Assembly: GCA_018650465.1 (NCBI GenBank)
Contig: JABIFY010000048.1
Coordinates: 1-53,120, forward strand
From: Alphaproteobacteria bacterium
Lineage (GTDB): Bacteria > Pseudomonadota > Alphaproteobacteria > UBA2966
DNA: 53,120 nt
Direction of reading: 5' to 3'
Position 1 is the first letter of the stretch. Each line of letters starts with the position of its first letter. Positions 17,364 through 25,427 of the stretch are shown here, in pieces. The notes under the pieces were generated by a model. The model was not told where the DNA came from and made no database searches. It saw nothing but the letters and a program-made list of their open reading frames with translations. The translations under genes were made by a program, and so were the position numbers.

Positions 17364-18320
17364 ATGTCTATTCCGGAGCTGAGTGAAGAAAGTGAATTTG
17401 CCGACGGCGTGCTGTACAAGCGCGTGGCGCTGTTGGGTGTCGGCCTGATCAATGGCTCGCTCGCCTGGGGTTTGTTACGTCATGGCCTGGCAGATCAAAT
17501 CGTCGGCTATTCGCGCAGCCAGGGGTCGGTGGACCGTGCCCTGGAGCTTGGCTTTATAAGCGAAGGCAGCACCGATGCAGCTGAGGCTGTCAAAGACGCA
17601 GACCTGGTTGTCATCGGCACACCTGTCGGTGCCAGTGGTGAACTGGCGGCTCTGATTGCCGATAATCTGAAGCCAGGGTCTACCCTGACGGATGTGGGAT
17701 CGGTGAAATCTGCTGTCGTCCGTGATGTGGGGCCACACGTTCCACAAGGGGTTCATTTTGTGCCCGGTCACCCGGTTGCTGGTACGGAAAATTCCGGACC
17801 GGATGCCGGCTTTGCCGAATTGTTTGAAGACCACTGGTGCATTTTGACACCGCCTGCGGGTACCGATCAGCAAGCCGTCGATCGACTTGCTGCCATGTGG
17901 CAACGCCTGAAAAGCAAGGTCGAATTCATGGACGCCAAACACCACGATCTGGTGTTGGCCGTGACGTCTCATTTGCCACACCTGATTGCCTACAATATTG
18001 TTGGCACAGCTGCTGACATGGAAGAAGTCACACGGGGTGAGGTTATCAAATATGCCGGTGGTGGTTTTCACGACTTCACCCGGATCGCCGCTTCTGACCC
18101 GACCATGTGGCGGGATGTTTTTTTGAACAACAAAGAAGCCGTGCTGGAAATGCTGGGTCGCTTCAGTGAAGATTTGACGGCCCTGCAACGTGCGATCCGT
18201 TGGGGGGACGGCGATATCCTGTTCGACCTGTTTACGCGCACCCGCAAGATAAGGCGCGAAGTGGTGGCCGCAGGCCAGGCAGAAGTGCCCAAGCCACCTG
18301 GGGATATTAACAAGGCCTGA
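17364..18320 (+). CDS. tyrC: prephenate/arogenate dehydrogenase
   Basis: A 318-aa TyrA-family enzyme that oxidatively decarboxylates prephenate or arogenate on the way to tyrosine. The NAD(P)-binding motif is GVGLINGSLAWGL (25-37). HPVAGTENSGPDAGFAELFEDHWCILTP is the substrate-side signature, and LAVTSHLPHLIAYNIVGTA carries the catalytic-region His. The following FHDFTRIAASDPTMWRDVF is highly conserved. It starts four bases after the hisC-like stop, so the two are translationally close. No ACT domain is present, so feedback control may come from elsewhere. Confidence 0.93.
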   Translation: MSIPELSEESEFADGVLYKRVALLGVGLINGSLAWGLLRHGLADQIVGYSRSQGSVDRALELGFISEGSTDAAEAVKDADLVVIGTPVGASGELAALIADNLKPGSTLTDVGSVKSAVVRDVGPHVPQGVHFVPGHPVAGTENSGPDAGFAELFEDHWCILTPPAGTDQQAVDRLAAMWQRLKSKVEFMDAKHHDLVLAVTSHLPHLIAYNIVGTAADMEEVTRGEVIKYAGGGFHDFTRIAASDPTMWRDVFLNNKEAVLEMLGRFSEDLTALQRAIRWGDGDILFDLFTRTRKIRREVVAAGQAEVPKPPGDINKA

Positions 18321-18454
18321 TGAATGCCTTGCCGATAAATTAACCGGACAAGTTCAGGAAATTTCCTTTATAGTAATATCAAGGCGCAATAATGTAACTT
18401 GAATTGTCGCCTATAATTCAGTTTTGCAGGATGTGAATGACCGGGTCACCACAT

Positions 18455-18545
18455 CGCCAGTCTATATCGCCAGTCTATATCGCCAGTCTATATCGCCAGT
18501 CTATATCGCCAGTCTATATCGCCAGTCTATATCGCCAGTCTATAT
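18455..18545 (+). repeat. seven perfect 13-bp tandem repeats before the sensor kinase
   Basis: The unit CGCCAGTCTATAT occurs seven times without a single mismatch. The array ends 11 bp before the preferred kinase ATG (18557). Because 13 is not a multiple of three and the unit has no stop codon in any forward frame, the array can be translated as repeats of RQSISPVYIASLY. An upstream ATG at 18437 (with AGGA before it) is in frame with the kinase at exactly this copy number. Gain or loss of a unit would shift that frame. Confidence 0.95.
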
Positions 18546-18556
18546 CGGGAGAGTTC

Positions 18557-20968
18557 ATGCAGCGATCCCTGGTTGCTCGATATTACATCATCAGCGTGCT
18601 GGTCTTGAGTGCGCTTGTTGCTATTTCGCTTATCTGGAACCTTGATAATCTGGACAGGCAAGATGTTCGTCTGGCCACAGCGGAAGCCGAAGCCAACTGG
18701 AAAAAGGATCAGGCCTTCCGTCAATGGGCAACGTTGCACGGTGGCTTGTATGTCCGGCCCAACAAACGCACACCCCCCAATCCCTATCTGGGACATCTGC
18801 CGAATCGCGATATCAAAACCACCAAAGGGGCCGACCTGACCCTGATGAACCCGGCTTACATGATGCGTCAGATGACGGAAGAGTTTGAAGACATGTACGG
18901 GGTCAAGGGCAAGATTACCGGCCAGATATTACTCAATCCCCGGAACAAGGCCGATGCCTGGGAATTATCAGCCTTGAAGGCCTTTGACCGCGGCGCCAAA
19001 AAAGTTGTTGAGCAAACCAATATCGAAGGTGCACCTTATTTGCGGCTGATGCGGCCCATGATCATGAAAAAGGGCTGCGTCAAATGTCACGGGCACCTTG
19101 GCTTCAAGGAAGGTGATATTCGTGGCGGCGTCAGTGTTTCTATTCCCCTGAGTTCGTATATTGCCGCGGGTCGTGGCACAAAGCAGATCATGCTGGTTTC
19201 CCACGGCGGGGTCTGGTTCAGCGGGCTTTTTATTTTGGCCTTTGTCGCCTTTCGCAGTCGCCGGCATGAAAAGAAAGATTTTCAGGCGAAACGTGATTTG
19301 CACAATGCCTATGATCAACTGGAGGCCCGTGTTGACGAGCGCACACATGAGCTGACCGATACAAATACGGAACTGAAGAGTCAGATAGCAGAACGGCAAA
19401 GAGCCGAAATAGCTGTTATCAGAAGCGAAGAACGAATTTCGGCTATTGTCGAAAATGCTGTGGACGGCATCATCACAATTGATAACAGAGGCATTGTCGA
19501 CTCAATCAATCCTGCCGCTGAGAAAATTTTTGGCTATAGCGCTAGTCAGATTATCGGGTCCAGCATCAGCATGTTAATGCCAACGGAAGAAGCCAGAAAG
19601 CATGATAGTAATATCAGTCGATATCTTGATGGTGGTCCCTCAAATATCATCGGTATGGGACGCGAAGTGCAGGGGCGACGCAAGGATGGTGAATTGTTTC
19701 CCATGCATCTTGCGGTCAGTGAATTTTCTTTGGAAGACAAACAGATGTTTACCGGTATCATCCGGGATATAACTGCAAGTAAAGAGGCTGAAAAGGCCCT
19801 CTATCAGGCCAAATCAGAGGCTGAAGAGGCCAGTCAGGCCAAGTCAGAATTTTTGTCCTCCATGAGCCACGAGTTGAGATCACCCCTGAACTCAATTCTC
19901 GGATTTGGGCAACTTATGGCACTTAATCCTGATGAACCTCTGACCGAAGAACAAGCGGAGGCCGTTGATCATATTTCAAAGAGCGGCAAGCACTTGCTTG
20001 AACTGATCGACGGGGTGCTGGATCTTGCAAAAATCGAAGCAGGTTCAGTTGGGGTTTCCATCGAAAAAACTTCACTCGCTTCTGCGCTTGCAGAAAGTCA
20101 GGATACGCTCAACGCCATGGCCCAGGCACGAGGCATTACATTTGTCCTGCCACAAGATATGGCGAGCGTACCTGTGGTCCTCGCTGACTCGACGCGGTTG
20201 CGCCAGGTCCTGCTTAATCTGATGTCCAACGCCATCAAATATAACCGGGAAAATGGCACGGTGACGATCTTAGTCACAAAAACCGGGGACAGCCGTGTAC
20301 GGGTCGGCATCACCGACGTTGGTGAGGGCATTCCCAAGGACAGGCAGTCCGAACTATTTGTCCCTTTCAGTCGGTTGAGCAAGGAATCTACCGACATTCA
20401 GGGGACAGGTATTGGCCTGGTTATCTGCAAAAACCTGATTGAAGCCATGAAAGGGACCGTCGGCTTTGAAAGTGAAATTGGCAAAGGGACAACATTCTGG
20501 TTTGAACTGCCAATTGCCCGGCATACAGATGCCAACGATGTTGATCAACAGCCAGCGGATAACCCATTGTTGACCCTTGGTACCTCAACATCCGTTGATG
20601 GCAAAATTCTTTACGTTGAAGATAATCCGGACAATCTGGAACTGATGCGCAAAATTGTTTCCAGAGTAAGAGGATTGTCGATGATCTCTTCCCATACAGC
20701 CGAGTTGGGCATTCAGATGGCGAAAGATATGCAGCCAGGTGTTATCATCCTGGACATTAATCTTCCTGGCATGAGCGGCCTTCAAGCCGTGAAACTGCTA
20801 ACCACAGACGCGGCCACCAAAGACATCCCCGTCATCGCGCTAAGTGCAGCTGCGACAAAGCGTGATATCGAAAATGGACTGGAAGCCGGGTTTGTTGAAT
20901 ATCTGACCAAACCCCTGAATGTTGTCGAAGTTATCGAGGCCATCAGATCTGCACTTAAGCTGAGTTAG
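18557..20968 (+). CDS. hybrid histidine kinase with periplasmic c-type haem sensor domain
   Basis: 803 aa from ATG 18557 (GGGAGAG site); an in-frame ATG at 18437 would add 40 repeat-encoded residues. Order: membrane helix (~9-28); periplasmic Tll0287-like/DUF3365 domain (~35-205) with the haem-attachment motif Cys174-Val-Lys-Cys-His178; second helix (~211-232); coiled coil (~240-290); PAS domain (~290-405); HisKA with His438 (SSMSHELRSPLN); HATPase with Asn558, Asp587 and GTGIGL; C-terminal receiver with phospho-acceptor Asp733 (ILDINLPGMSG) and Lys785. It probably senses redox state or a gas ligand at the haem. No output regulator is encoded nearby, so the receiver may pass phosphate to a distant phosphotransfer protein. 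Confidence 0.93.
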   Translation: MQRSLVARYYIISVLVLSALVAISLIWNLDNLDRQDVRLATAEAEANWKKDQAFRQWATLHGGLYVRPNKRTPPNPYLGHLPNRDIKTTKGADLTLMNPAYMMRQMTEEFEDMYGVKGKITGQILLNPRNKADAWELSALKAFDRGAKKVVEQTNIEGAPYLRLMRPMIMKKGCVKCHGHLGFKEGDIRGGVSVSIPLSSYIAAGRGTKQIMLVSHGGVWFSGLFILAFVAFRSRRHEKKDFQAKRDLHNAYDQLEARVDERTHELTDTNTELKSQIAERQRAEIAVIRSEERISAIVENAVDGIITIDNRGIVDSINPAAEKIFGYSASQIIGSSISMLMPTEEARKHDSNISRYLDGGPSNIIGMGREVQGRRKDGELFPMHLAVSEFSLEDKQMFTGIIRDITASKEAEKALYQAKSEAEEASQAKSEFLSSMSHELRSPLNSILGFGQLMALNPDEPLTEEQAEAVDHISKSGKHLLELIDGVLDLAKIEAGSVGVSIEKTSLASALAESQDTLNAMAQARGITFVLPQDMASVPVVLADSTRLRQVLLNLMSNAIKYNRENGTVTILVTKTGDSRVRVGITDVGEGIPKDRQSELFVPFSRLSKESTDIQGTGIGLVICKNLIEAMKGTVGFESEIGKGTTFWFELPIARHTDANDVDQQPADNPLLTLGTSTSVDGKILYVEDNPDNLELMRKIVSRVRGLSMISSHTAELGIQMAKDMQPGVIILDINLPGMSGLQAVKLLTTDAATKDIPVIALSAAATKRDIENGLEAGFVEYLTKPLNVVEVIEAIRSALKLS

Positions 20969-21005
20969 GTGATTTACTTGCTGAACTGGCCCCGGTTTTG
21001 GGGAA

Positions 21006-21542
21006 TTAGTCAGCCTGGGTCTTGTATCCTCGCAGGTGGTTGTATTTTTCGATCTGGTGGGGCGACAGGATTTTGGGTGTTTCCAGATGAGTAGCCAGGT
21101 GAATATAGCGTAGCTCACTTCTTGTGCGCCCGATTTCCTCAAGTGCTGTACGCAAGTTTTCCTTGTTGATCGTCCCTGCCACAAAATGATTTTCAAGTTT
21201 TTGCTCAAGGACGATCAGCCTTTCGCCTTTTTCCATTGCATGGTGCTTCATGTTGAGAAAAAGCCGAGTGATCTTTTCGACCTGGACAGGATTTAGCCGA
21301 ATTTGGTCCGTCAATTCCAGCAGATGAGCAGGACCGGGCACGCCGTTCAATTCAGCTGCCTTGGCCAGTCCCCAGCCGCCACCCCGCTTCAATTCTGCGA
21401 TATCCTTCGCTGAAAGGGATTTGATCGCCCGATTTTCTTCGCCGGAATATTTTGACTTGTGATCATGAGAATGACCGGAACTTGCAGCCTGGGCATTACT
21501 TGCGGCAAGCAGGATAGAAAAGCTGAGCAAGAGATACTTCAT
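21006..21542 (-). CDS. His-rich periplasmic Spy/CpxP-like protein
   Basis: 178 aa with a signal peptide (1-19, ending NAQA) followed by a metal-binding-looking SSGHSHDHKSK stretch. The rest is helical. The segments GWGLAKAAELNGVPGPAHLLEL and LTDQIRLNPVQVEKITRLF resemble the LTxxQ-type repeats of Spy/CpxP/CnrX-like periplasmic proteins that sense metals or protect unfolded proteins. Which of these it is cannot be decided. The start ATG overlaps the stop of the upstream GFA gene by four bases (ATGA), so the two are translationally coupled. It converges with the kinase gene. Confidence 0.75.
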   Translation of the reverse strand: MKYLLLSFSILLAASNAQAASSGHSHDHKSKYSGEENRAIKSLSAKDIAELKRGGGWGLAKAAELNGVPGPAHLLELTDQIRLNPVQVEKITRLFLNMKHHAMEKGERLIVLEQKLENHFVAGTINKENLRTALEEIGRTRSELRYIHLATHLETPKILSPHQIEKYNHLRGYKTQAD

Positions 21543-22015
21543 GATTCTTCCTTCGTTGAAGATGCTGCAGCCTCTTCGAGCGCTGCATAAAGTTGGTCGA
21601 CCTCAGGCTGGCCTTCAAACAGGGTCACGTGATCCGGGAAAGTCAGCCAGGGTACTTTGCGCGCTGTAAATACATGTACCATGGGTTCGGGGATTTGCTC
21701 GTTGTCCAGCGTACCGGCACGGATGCGGACCACAGTTGGTGCGTCCGGGTCCTGGTGGTAGATGCGATTGCCGCAGTCGGGACAGAACCAGGCCCTGTTG
21801 CGGCGTCCCGTATCTGTCATGCGTTCCCAGGTTTTCAGATTGTTTGAAAACGTAACATCTGTACTTTTGACCACAAGCGATACGGCGAAGGCGCTGCCGG
21901 ATTGCTTACGGCAATCGTTACAGTGACAGGCAACCGACACAACTGAAGGACTGTGTATTTGATAGTGGGCATTGCCACACTGGCAGGAGCCTGCCAGTTC
22001 AATATTTTTAGTCAT
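21539..22015 (-). CDS. GFA-family (Mss4-like) zinc-binding protein
   Basis: 158 aa from ATG 22015, with AGGA eight bases upstream; the frame is open 14 codons further. The glutathione-dependent formaldehyde-activating (GFA) fold is shown by three cysteine groups: CQCGNAHY near residue 10, ACHCNDCRKQSGSAF, and FCPDCGNRIYH. These would bind two zinc ions. Many GFA proteins have no proven enzyme activity, so formaldehyde activation should not be assumed. It is coupled to the downstream His-rich periplasmic gene by an ATGA overlap. Confidence 0.88.
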   Translation of the reverse strand: MTKNIELAGSCQCGNAHYQIHSPSVVSVACHCNDCRKQSGSAFAVSLVVKSTDVTFSNNLKTWERMTDTGRRNRAWFCPDCGNRIYHQDPDAPTVVRIRAGTLDNEQIPEPMVHVFTARKVPWLTFPDHVTLFEGQPEVDQLYAALEEAAASSTKEES

Positions 22016-22130
22016 GCCGTAATCCTGGTTTAATTTGTGCTGACATAATGCCGTCAATCATGGCGACAATATGACGCTACATCGTTACGGTTGGATTTGC
22101 GAAATGGTGAATTTACAGCAGGCGATTAAA

Positions 22131-22544
22131 ATGGACTTATTGAATATTCAGGCGGGGCCGTTTGTCTTCAAGGCAAAACTGGAACTGCAAGAGGCACCCA
22201 AAACCTGTGCCCGCTTTATGGAACTTCTGCCTTTTGCCAACAAGGTCATTCATTCCCGCTGGAGTGGCGAGGCCGTCTGGGTGCCGCTGGGTGATTTTGA
22301 AACCGGTCTCGATTTTGAAAATCACACCGTGCATCCTTCTCGCGGTGATATTTTGCTCTATCCCGGTGGTTTCAGCGAAACCGAAATTCTTTTTGCCTAT
22401 GGCAGTTCCAGCTTTGCCAGCAGGATGGGTGATCTTGCCGGCAACCATTTTCTGACCGTTGTTGAAGGCCAGGAAAATCTGGCTGAATTCGGGCGTCTGG
22501 TGCTGTGGGAAGGTGCCCAGGATATCGTGTTTTCTGGCGCATGA
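22131..22544 (+). CDS. DUF3830 cyclophilin-like protein
   Basis: 137 aa from ATG 22131, where the family match begins (LLNIQAGPFVFKAKLELQEAPKTCARF); in-frame starts at 22071 and 22104 are possible but have no conserved sequence after them. The DUF3830 pattern is clear: FANKVIHSRWSGEAVWVPLGD, HPSRGDILLYPGG and the C-terminal GNHFLTVVEGQENL. The fold is related to cyclophilins, but the biological role is not known. It is a single gene, divergent from the GFA gene. Confidence 0.82.
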   Translation: MDLLNIQAGPFVFKAKLELQEAPKTCARFMELLPFANKVIHSRWSGEAVWVPLGDFETGLDFENHTVHPSRGDILLYPGGFSETEILFAYGSSSFASRMGDLAGNHFLTVVEGQENLAEFGRLVLWEGAQDIVFSGA

Positions 22545-22593
22545 TGCGCTCTGGCACAGCCAAAGGTCAAAGACGGTTGGCAGCGACAAACAT

Positions 22594-22920
22594 CTAGGTA
22601 TCAGGTGCCGTATAGGCCACTGATCCTGCCTTTTGCATGGCGGCAACGCCATCTTCAAAGGTCATCAGGGGCGTGATGTCAAAGCGCCTTAAGCCCCCAC
22701 CGGCCATAGCTGCCATGGAAAAAGCCTTGGCGCTGATATTGTCGGGCATTTGCACGATGGCTGCTGAATCATATTCACCAAACGACAGCCAGGACCCAAC
22801 AAAAGATCCACCCATAGCCTCGACCATGGGGATCACGGTTTGCAGGCGGTTTTCCGGCTTTTCAACCAGTTTGGCCAGGGCATCGGCGGTGAAAGATATC
22901 TGAAACAAATAGTGGGACAT
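22594..22920 (-). CDS. GYD domain protein
   Basis: A 108-aa protein with the GYD-family layout: FQISFTADALAKLVEKPENR at the N-terminus, then AMGGSFVGSWLSFGEYDSAAIVQMPD, in which FGEYD is the motif region that names the family, then a short helix and LTFED-like tail. These are small ferredoxin-like dimers of unknown function. It lies downstream of the VOC gene on the same strand with a 23-bp gap. Confidence 0.8.
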   Translation of the reverse strand: MSHYLFQISFTADALAKLVEKPENRLQTVIPMVEAMGGSFVGSWLSFGEYDSAAIVQMPDNISAKAFSMAAMAGGGLRRFDITPLMTFEDGVAAMQKAGSVAYTAPDT

Positions 22921-22943
22921 AATTCTTGCCTTTTATAGAAAAT

Positions 22944-23360
22944 TCAGGTGGTTGGCTTACGTTCAATCAAATCCCATTTGTTGCCAAAGGCATCACGGAA
23001 AACGGCCACGATACCGTAAGCCTCGTGACGGGGTTCTTCGAGGAATTCGACGCCCGCCTCAACATAGCGGGCATGGTCGGTGGCAAAATCATCGGTGCCT
23101 AAAAACAAAAATATGCGGTCGCCCGCTTGGTGGCCGATGGCATTTGTCTGCGCGTCTGTATCGGCTTTTGCCAGCATCAGACCCGGTCCTGCATTCAGGC
23201 CCGGTTCTGCATTCACAGAAGGGGAAACGACTACCCAGCGCTTTGTGAGCGATAGGGCTGTATCTTCGACCAGATTAAAGCCCAGAACACTTACATAATA
23301 ATCGATCGCCTGATCATAATCAGGCACCAATAAAGTGACGGCAGAAAGGGATTGGGTCAT
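22944..23360 (-). CDS. VOC-family (glyoxalase/bleomycin resistance-like) protein
   Basis: 138 aa with the beta-alpha-beta-beta-beta repeats of the vicinal oxygen chelate superfamily: VTLLVPDYDQAIDYYVSVLGFNLVEDT at the start, FLFLGTDDFATDHARYVEAGVEFLEEPR, then GIVAVFRDAFGNKWDLIER. A C-terminal metal-ligand Glu/Asp position is present (WDLIE). The substrate is unknown. The start overlaps the stop of the upstream EamA gene by four bases. Confidence 0.85.
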   Translation of the reverse strand: MTQSLSAVTLLVPDYDQAIDYYVSVLGFNLVEDTALSLTKRWVVVSPSVNAEPGLNAGPGLMLAKADTDAQTNAIGHQAGDRIFLFLGTDDFATDHARYVEAGVEFLEEPRHEAYGIVAVFRDAFGNKWDLIERKPTT

Positions 23361-24235
23361 GAAATTTCCGACTGTTTAGCATCTTTGTTTATGGGAGATT
23401 TTAACAACAACAGGCCACTGGCGACAATGACTGCGGCACCGATCCAGATGCCAACATCCGGTAAATCGTCAAAAAAGATGTAGCCAATGATCGACGCCGA
23501 AACCAGTTCCAGATAAACCAGCGGCGCCAGGGTTGATGCTTCGGCATAGCGGAAAGCCGTAATGGACAGGATGTGGCTCAAGGCCGAGAGACAGCCCATG
23601 GTCAGAAACAGATGCAAGTCCTGAACCGCGGGCAAGGACCAGGCCCAAATCGCTTGTGGCGTCAAAATCAGGGTGCCAACAACGCATTGAAAAACCAGGG
23701 TGCGTATCGGGTCGCTCTGACGTGAGGCCTGGCGTGTGGTGATGACATAGAAGGCGAAAAACGCACCGGCCCCCATGGCCAGCAAGACACCTATATCCAT
23801 ATCCATGCCGGGACGCAAAATGATCAGGGCACCTGAAAAACCAAGCACCACGGCCACGGTCTTGATCGTCGTCAGACGTTCTTTTAGAAAAATTACGGCC
23901 AACAAAGCTGCGATGATCGGGGCCACAAAATAGGCGCTGATAGCTGTCGCCAGTGGTGTCCGGGCAATGGCAAGAAAAAACAACGTCATGGCAGACATCA
24001 GGAAAATGGTGCGCAGAATATGCGGGCCCAGATTGTTTTGCGGAAAAATCCGTTTGCCGTGACTGAACACAGCGAAGGGCAACACCACCATCGAGGCCAC
24101 AGCATATCGCGCCCAACCGATATACAGGGGGGAATGCTGACCGGAGAGATATTTGGCCAGACCGTCCACAGTAGGGATCAACAACATGGCCAAAGTCATC
24201 AGGACGATCCCCATCAGGTTTCCTGACAGTTTCAT
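23357..24235 (-). CDS. EamA/DMT-family transporter
   Basis: 292 aa from ATG 24235; a TTG at 24271 that overlaps the previous stop codon is an alternative, and the choice is uncertain because neither has a good ribosome site. There are ten predicted membrane helices in two EamA repeats. Recognisable parts are PTVDGLAKYLSG and YIGWARYAVAS in repeat 1, and VFQCVVGTLILTPQAIWAW and LAPLVYLELVSASIIGYIFFDDLPD in repeat 2. The family exports metabolites, often amino acids or nucleosides. It lies between the DUF2125 and VOC genes in a likely four-gene run. Confidence 0.85.
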   Translation of the reverse strand: MKLSGNLMGIVLMTLAMLLIPTVDGLAKYLSGQHSPLYIGWARYAVASMVVLPFAVFSHGKRIFPQNNLGPHILRTIFLMSAMTLFFLAIARTPLATAISAYFVAPIIAALLAVIFLKERLTTIKTVAVVLGFSGALIILRPGMDMDIGVLLAMGAGAFFAFYVITTRQASRQSDPIRTLVFQCVVGTLILTPQAIWAWSLPAVQDLHLFLTMGCLSALSHILSITAFRYAEASTLAPLVYLELVSASIIGYIFFDDLPDVGIWIGAAVIVASGLLLLKSPINKDAKQSEIS

Positions 24236-24267
24236 GAGGTGCGCGCTTTCATAGGGGTGTGTGATCT

Positions 24268-25299
24268 TCAATCAGCGGGTATTTGCAAGGGCTTGAGGCG
24301 TGCCGCAGAAAATGAACCGATAGTCAGATTTCCGCCCTGGGCCGTGACGGGCACCGTGATGCTGCCGTTGACTTCCTTGCCCAGCATATTCAGCCCGATT
24401 GTCAGACCGGCGGCATTCAGTGGCGTAATCAGGCCCCGGTCTGCCAGGCTGCGAATGGTCTTGTCGTGATCCCGGAACGAGGCCGTGCCGGAACCAAGTG
24501 GTCGCAGGCGGTTGTCCAGGGTCAGAGTGCCAAGGGCGGTTGCGTCCAGGTTACCCCATTTGATGCGGGTGCGGGTGAAATCAACTGTGCCACCTGCATC
24601 TCGCCAGGCAACGATGGGACCTTGTGACCAGGATCGCGGCAGGGGACCAGTGATGGTTGCTTGCAAGCGGATGACCTCAACCAGGTCACCGAACAGGGGG
24701 GCAATGTTTTTGGGCAGTTGAACCTGGTCGGCCTGGAGATCAATTTTTGTTTCCTGCAACAGGTTTACCTGTGCTGTCAGATGACCGGCCAGCACAGGCC
24801 CCACCAAGGCAGACCCCGACAGGGCGAGGCCATCGAAGCGCACATCCAGAGCGGCCAGGCGTCCGTTATTGGCTATATCGATTTTGCCTTTGGTTGTTTG
24901 CGCCGCAGTCGTCAGGTCGCGCACTGTACCGCTTTTATCTGTGAATTCAGTCCTTTGCGGGGCACTGGTTGTGACATGGATGCGCCACGGCTTCAGGGGG
25001 CTCTGGATTGTTGCGATGTCTTGTGCGCTCCAGTGCCAATAGCCAGGTTCGCCCTTGTTTGCGCGACCCAGTTCCAGGCGGGCAATTGTGGCATCTACGG
25101 ACAAGGGAAAGCCGCTGACAACAACCGGACCACTTTCTGCCACAAAGCCTTCGGCCCGACGCTGACCCAGCCAGATTTTCAGGCCATCCTGCAGTCCATC
25201 CGCCAACTGGTTCCAGTACCAGACATAACCGCCGGACAGACCCGCCAGCAAAGCGATGACCAGAATGGCGATCAAGGCCAATGGGGATCGGTTTTCCAA
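24268..25299 (-). CDS. DUF2125 protein
   Basis: 343 aa with a single N-terminal membrane anchor (about 8-28, LIAILVIALLAGLSGGYVWYW) and a long periplasmic beta-rich body. The DUF2125 pattern includes SGFPLSVDATIARLELG, WHWSAQDIATIQSPLKPWRI, KIDLQADQVQLPKNI and LGTLTLDNRLRPLGSGTASF. The family is alphaproteobacterial and its function is unknown; the AsmA-like repeats of beta structure suggest an envelope role. It is the first gene of the run that continues with EamA, VOC and GYD, and is divergent from a second EamA gene. Confidence 0.85.
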   Translation of the reverse strand: MENRSPLALIAILVIALLAGLSGGYVWYWNQLADGLQDGLKIWLGQRRAEGFVAESGPVVVSGFPLSVDATIARLELGRANKGEPGYWHWSAQDIATIQSPLKPWRIHVTTSAPQRTEFTDKSGTVRDLTTAAQTTKGKIDIANNGRLAALDVRFDGLALSGSALVGPVLAGHLTAQVNLLQETKIDLQADQVQLPKNIAPLFGDLVEVIRLQATITGPLPRSWSQGPIVAWRDAGGTVDFTRTRIKWGNLDATALGTLTLDNRLRPLGSGTASFRDHDKTIRSLADRGLITPLNAAGLTIGLNMLGKEVNGSITVPVTAQGGNLTIGSFSAARLKPLQIPAD

Positions 25300-25427
25300 G
25301 TGTTGAATTCCTTATTCAGAACGGCTGGGCTTTGCCAGAATGCCTGAAACACTTTACTACAGAGACTGTCCTTATAATTTGTGTACACCCGGATTGCCAG
25401 CAATACGCCCCCCGCGAAAGTTTCCCA

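Noticed and set aside
18455-18545. The 13-bp repeats as a CRISPR array or iteron origin
   Set aside because: There are no spacers between units and no cas, rep or parA genes nearby; the array abuts a ribosome site.
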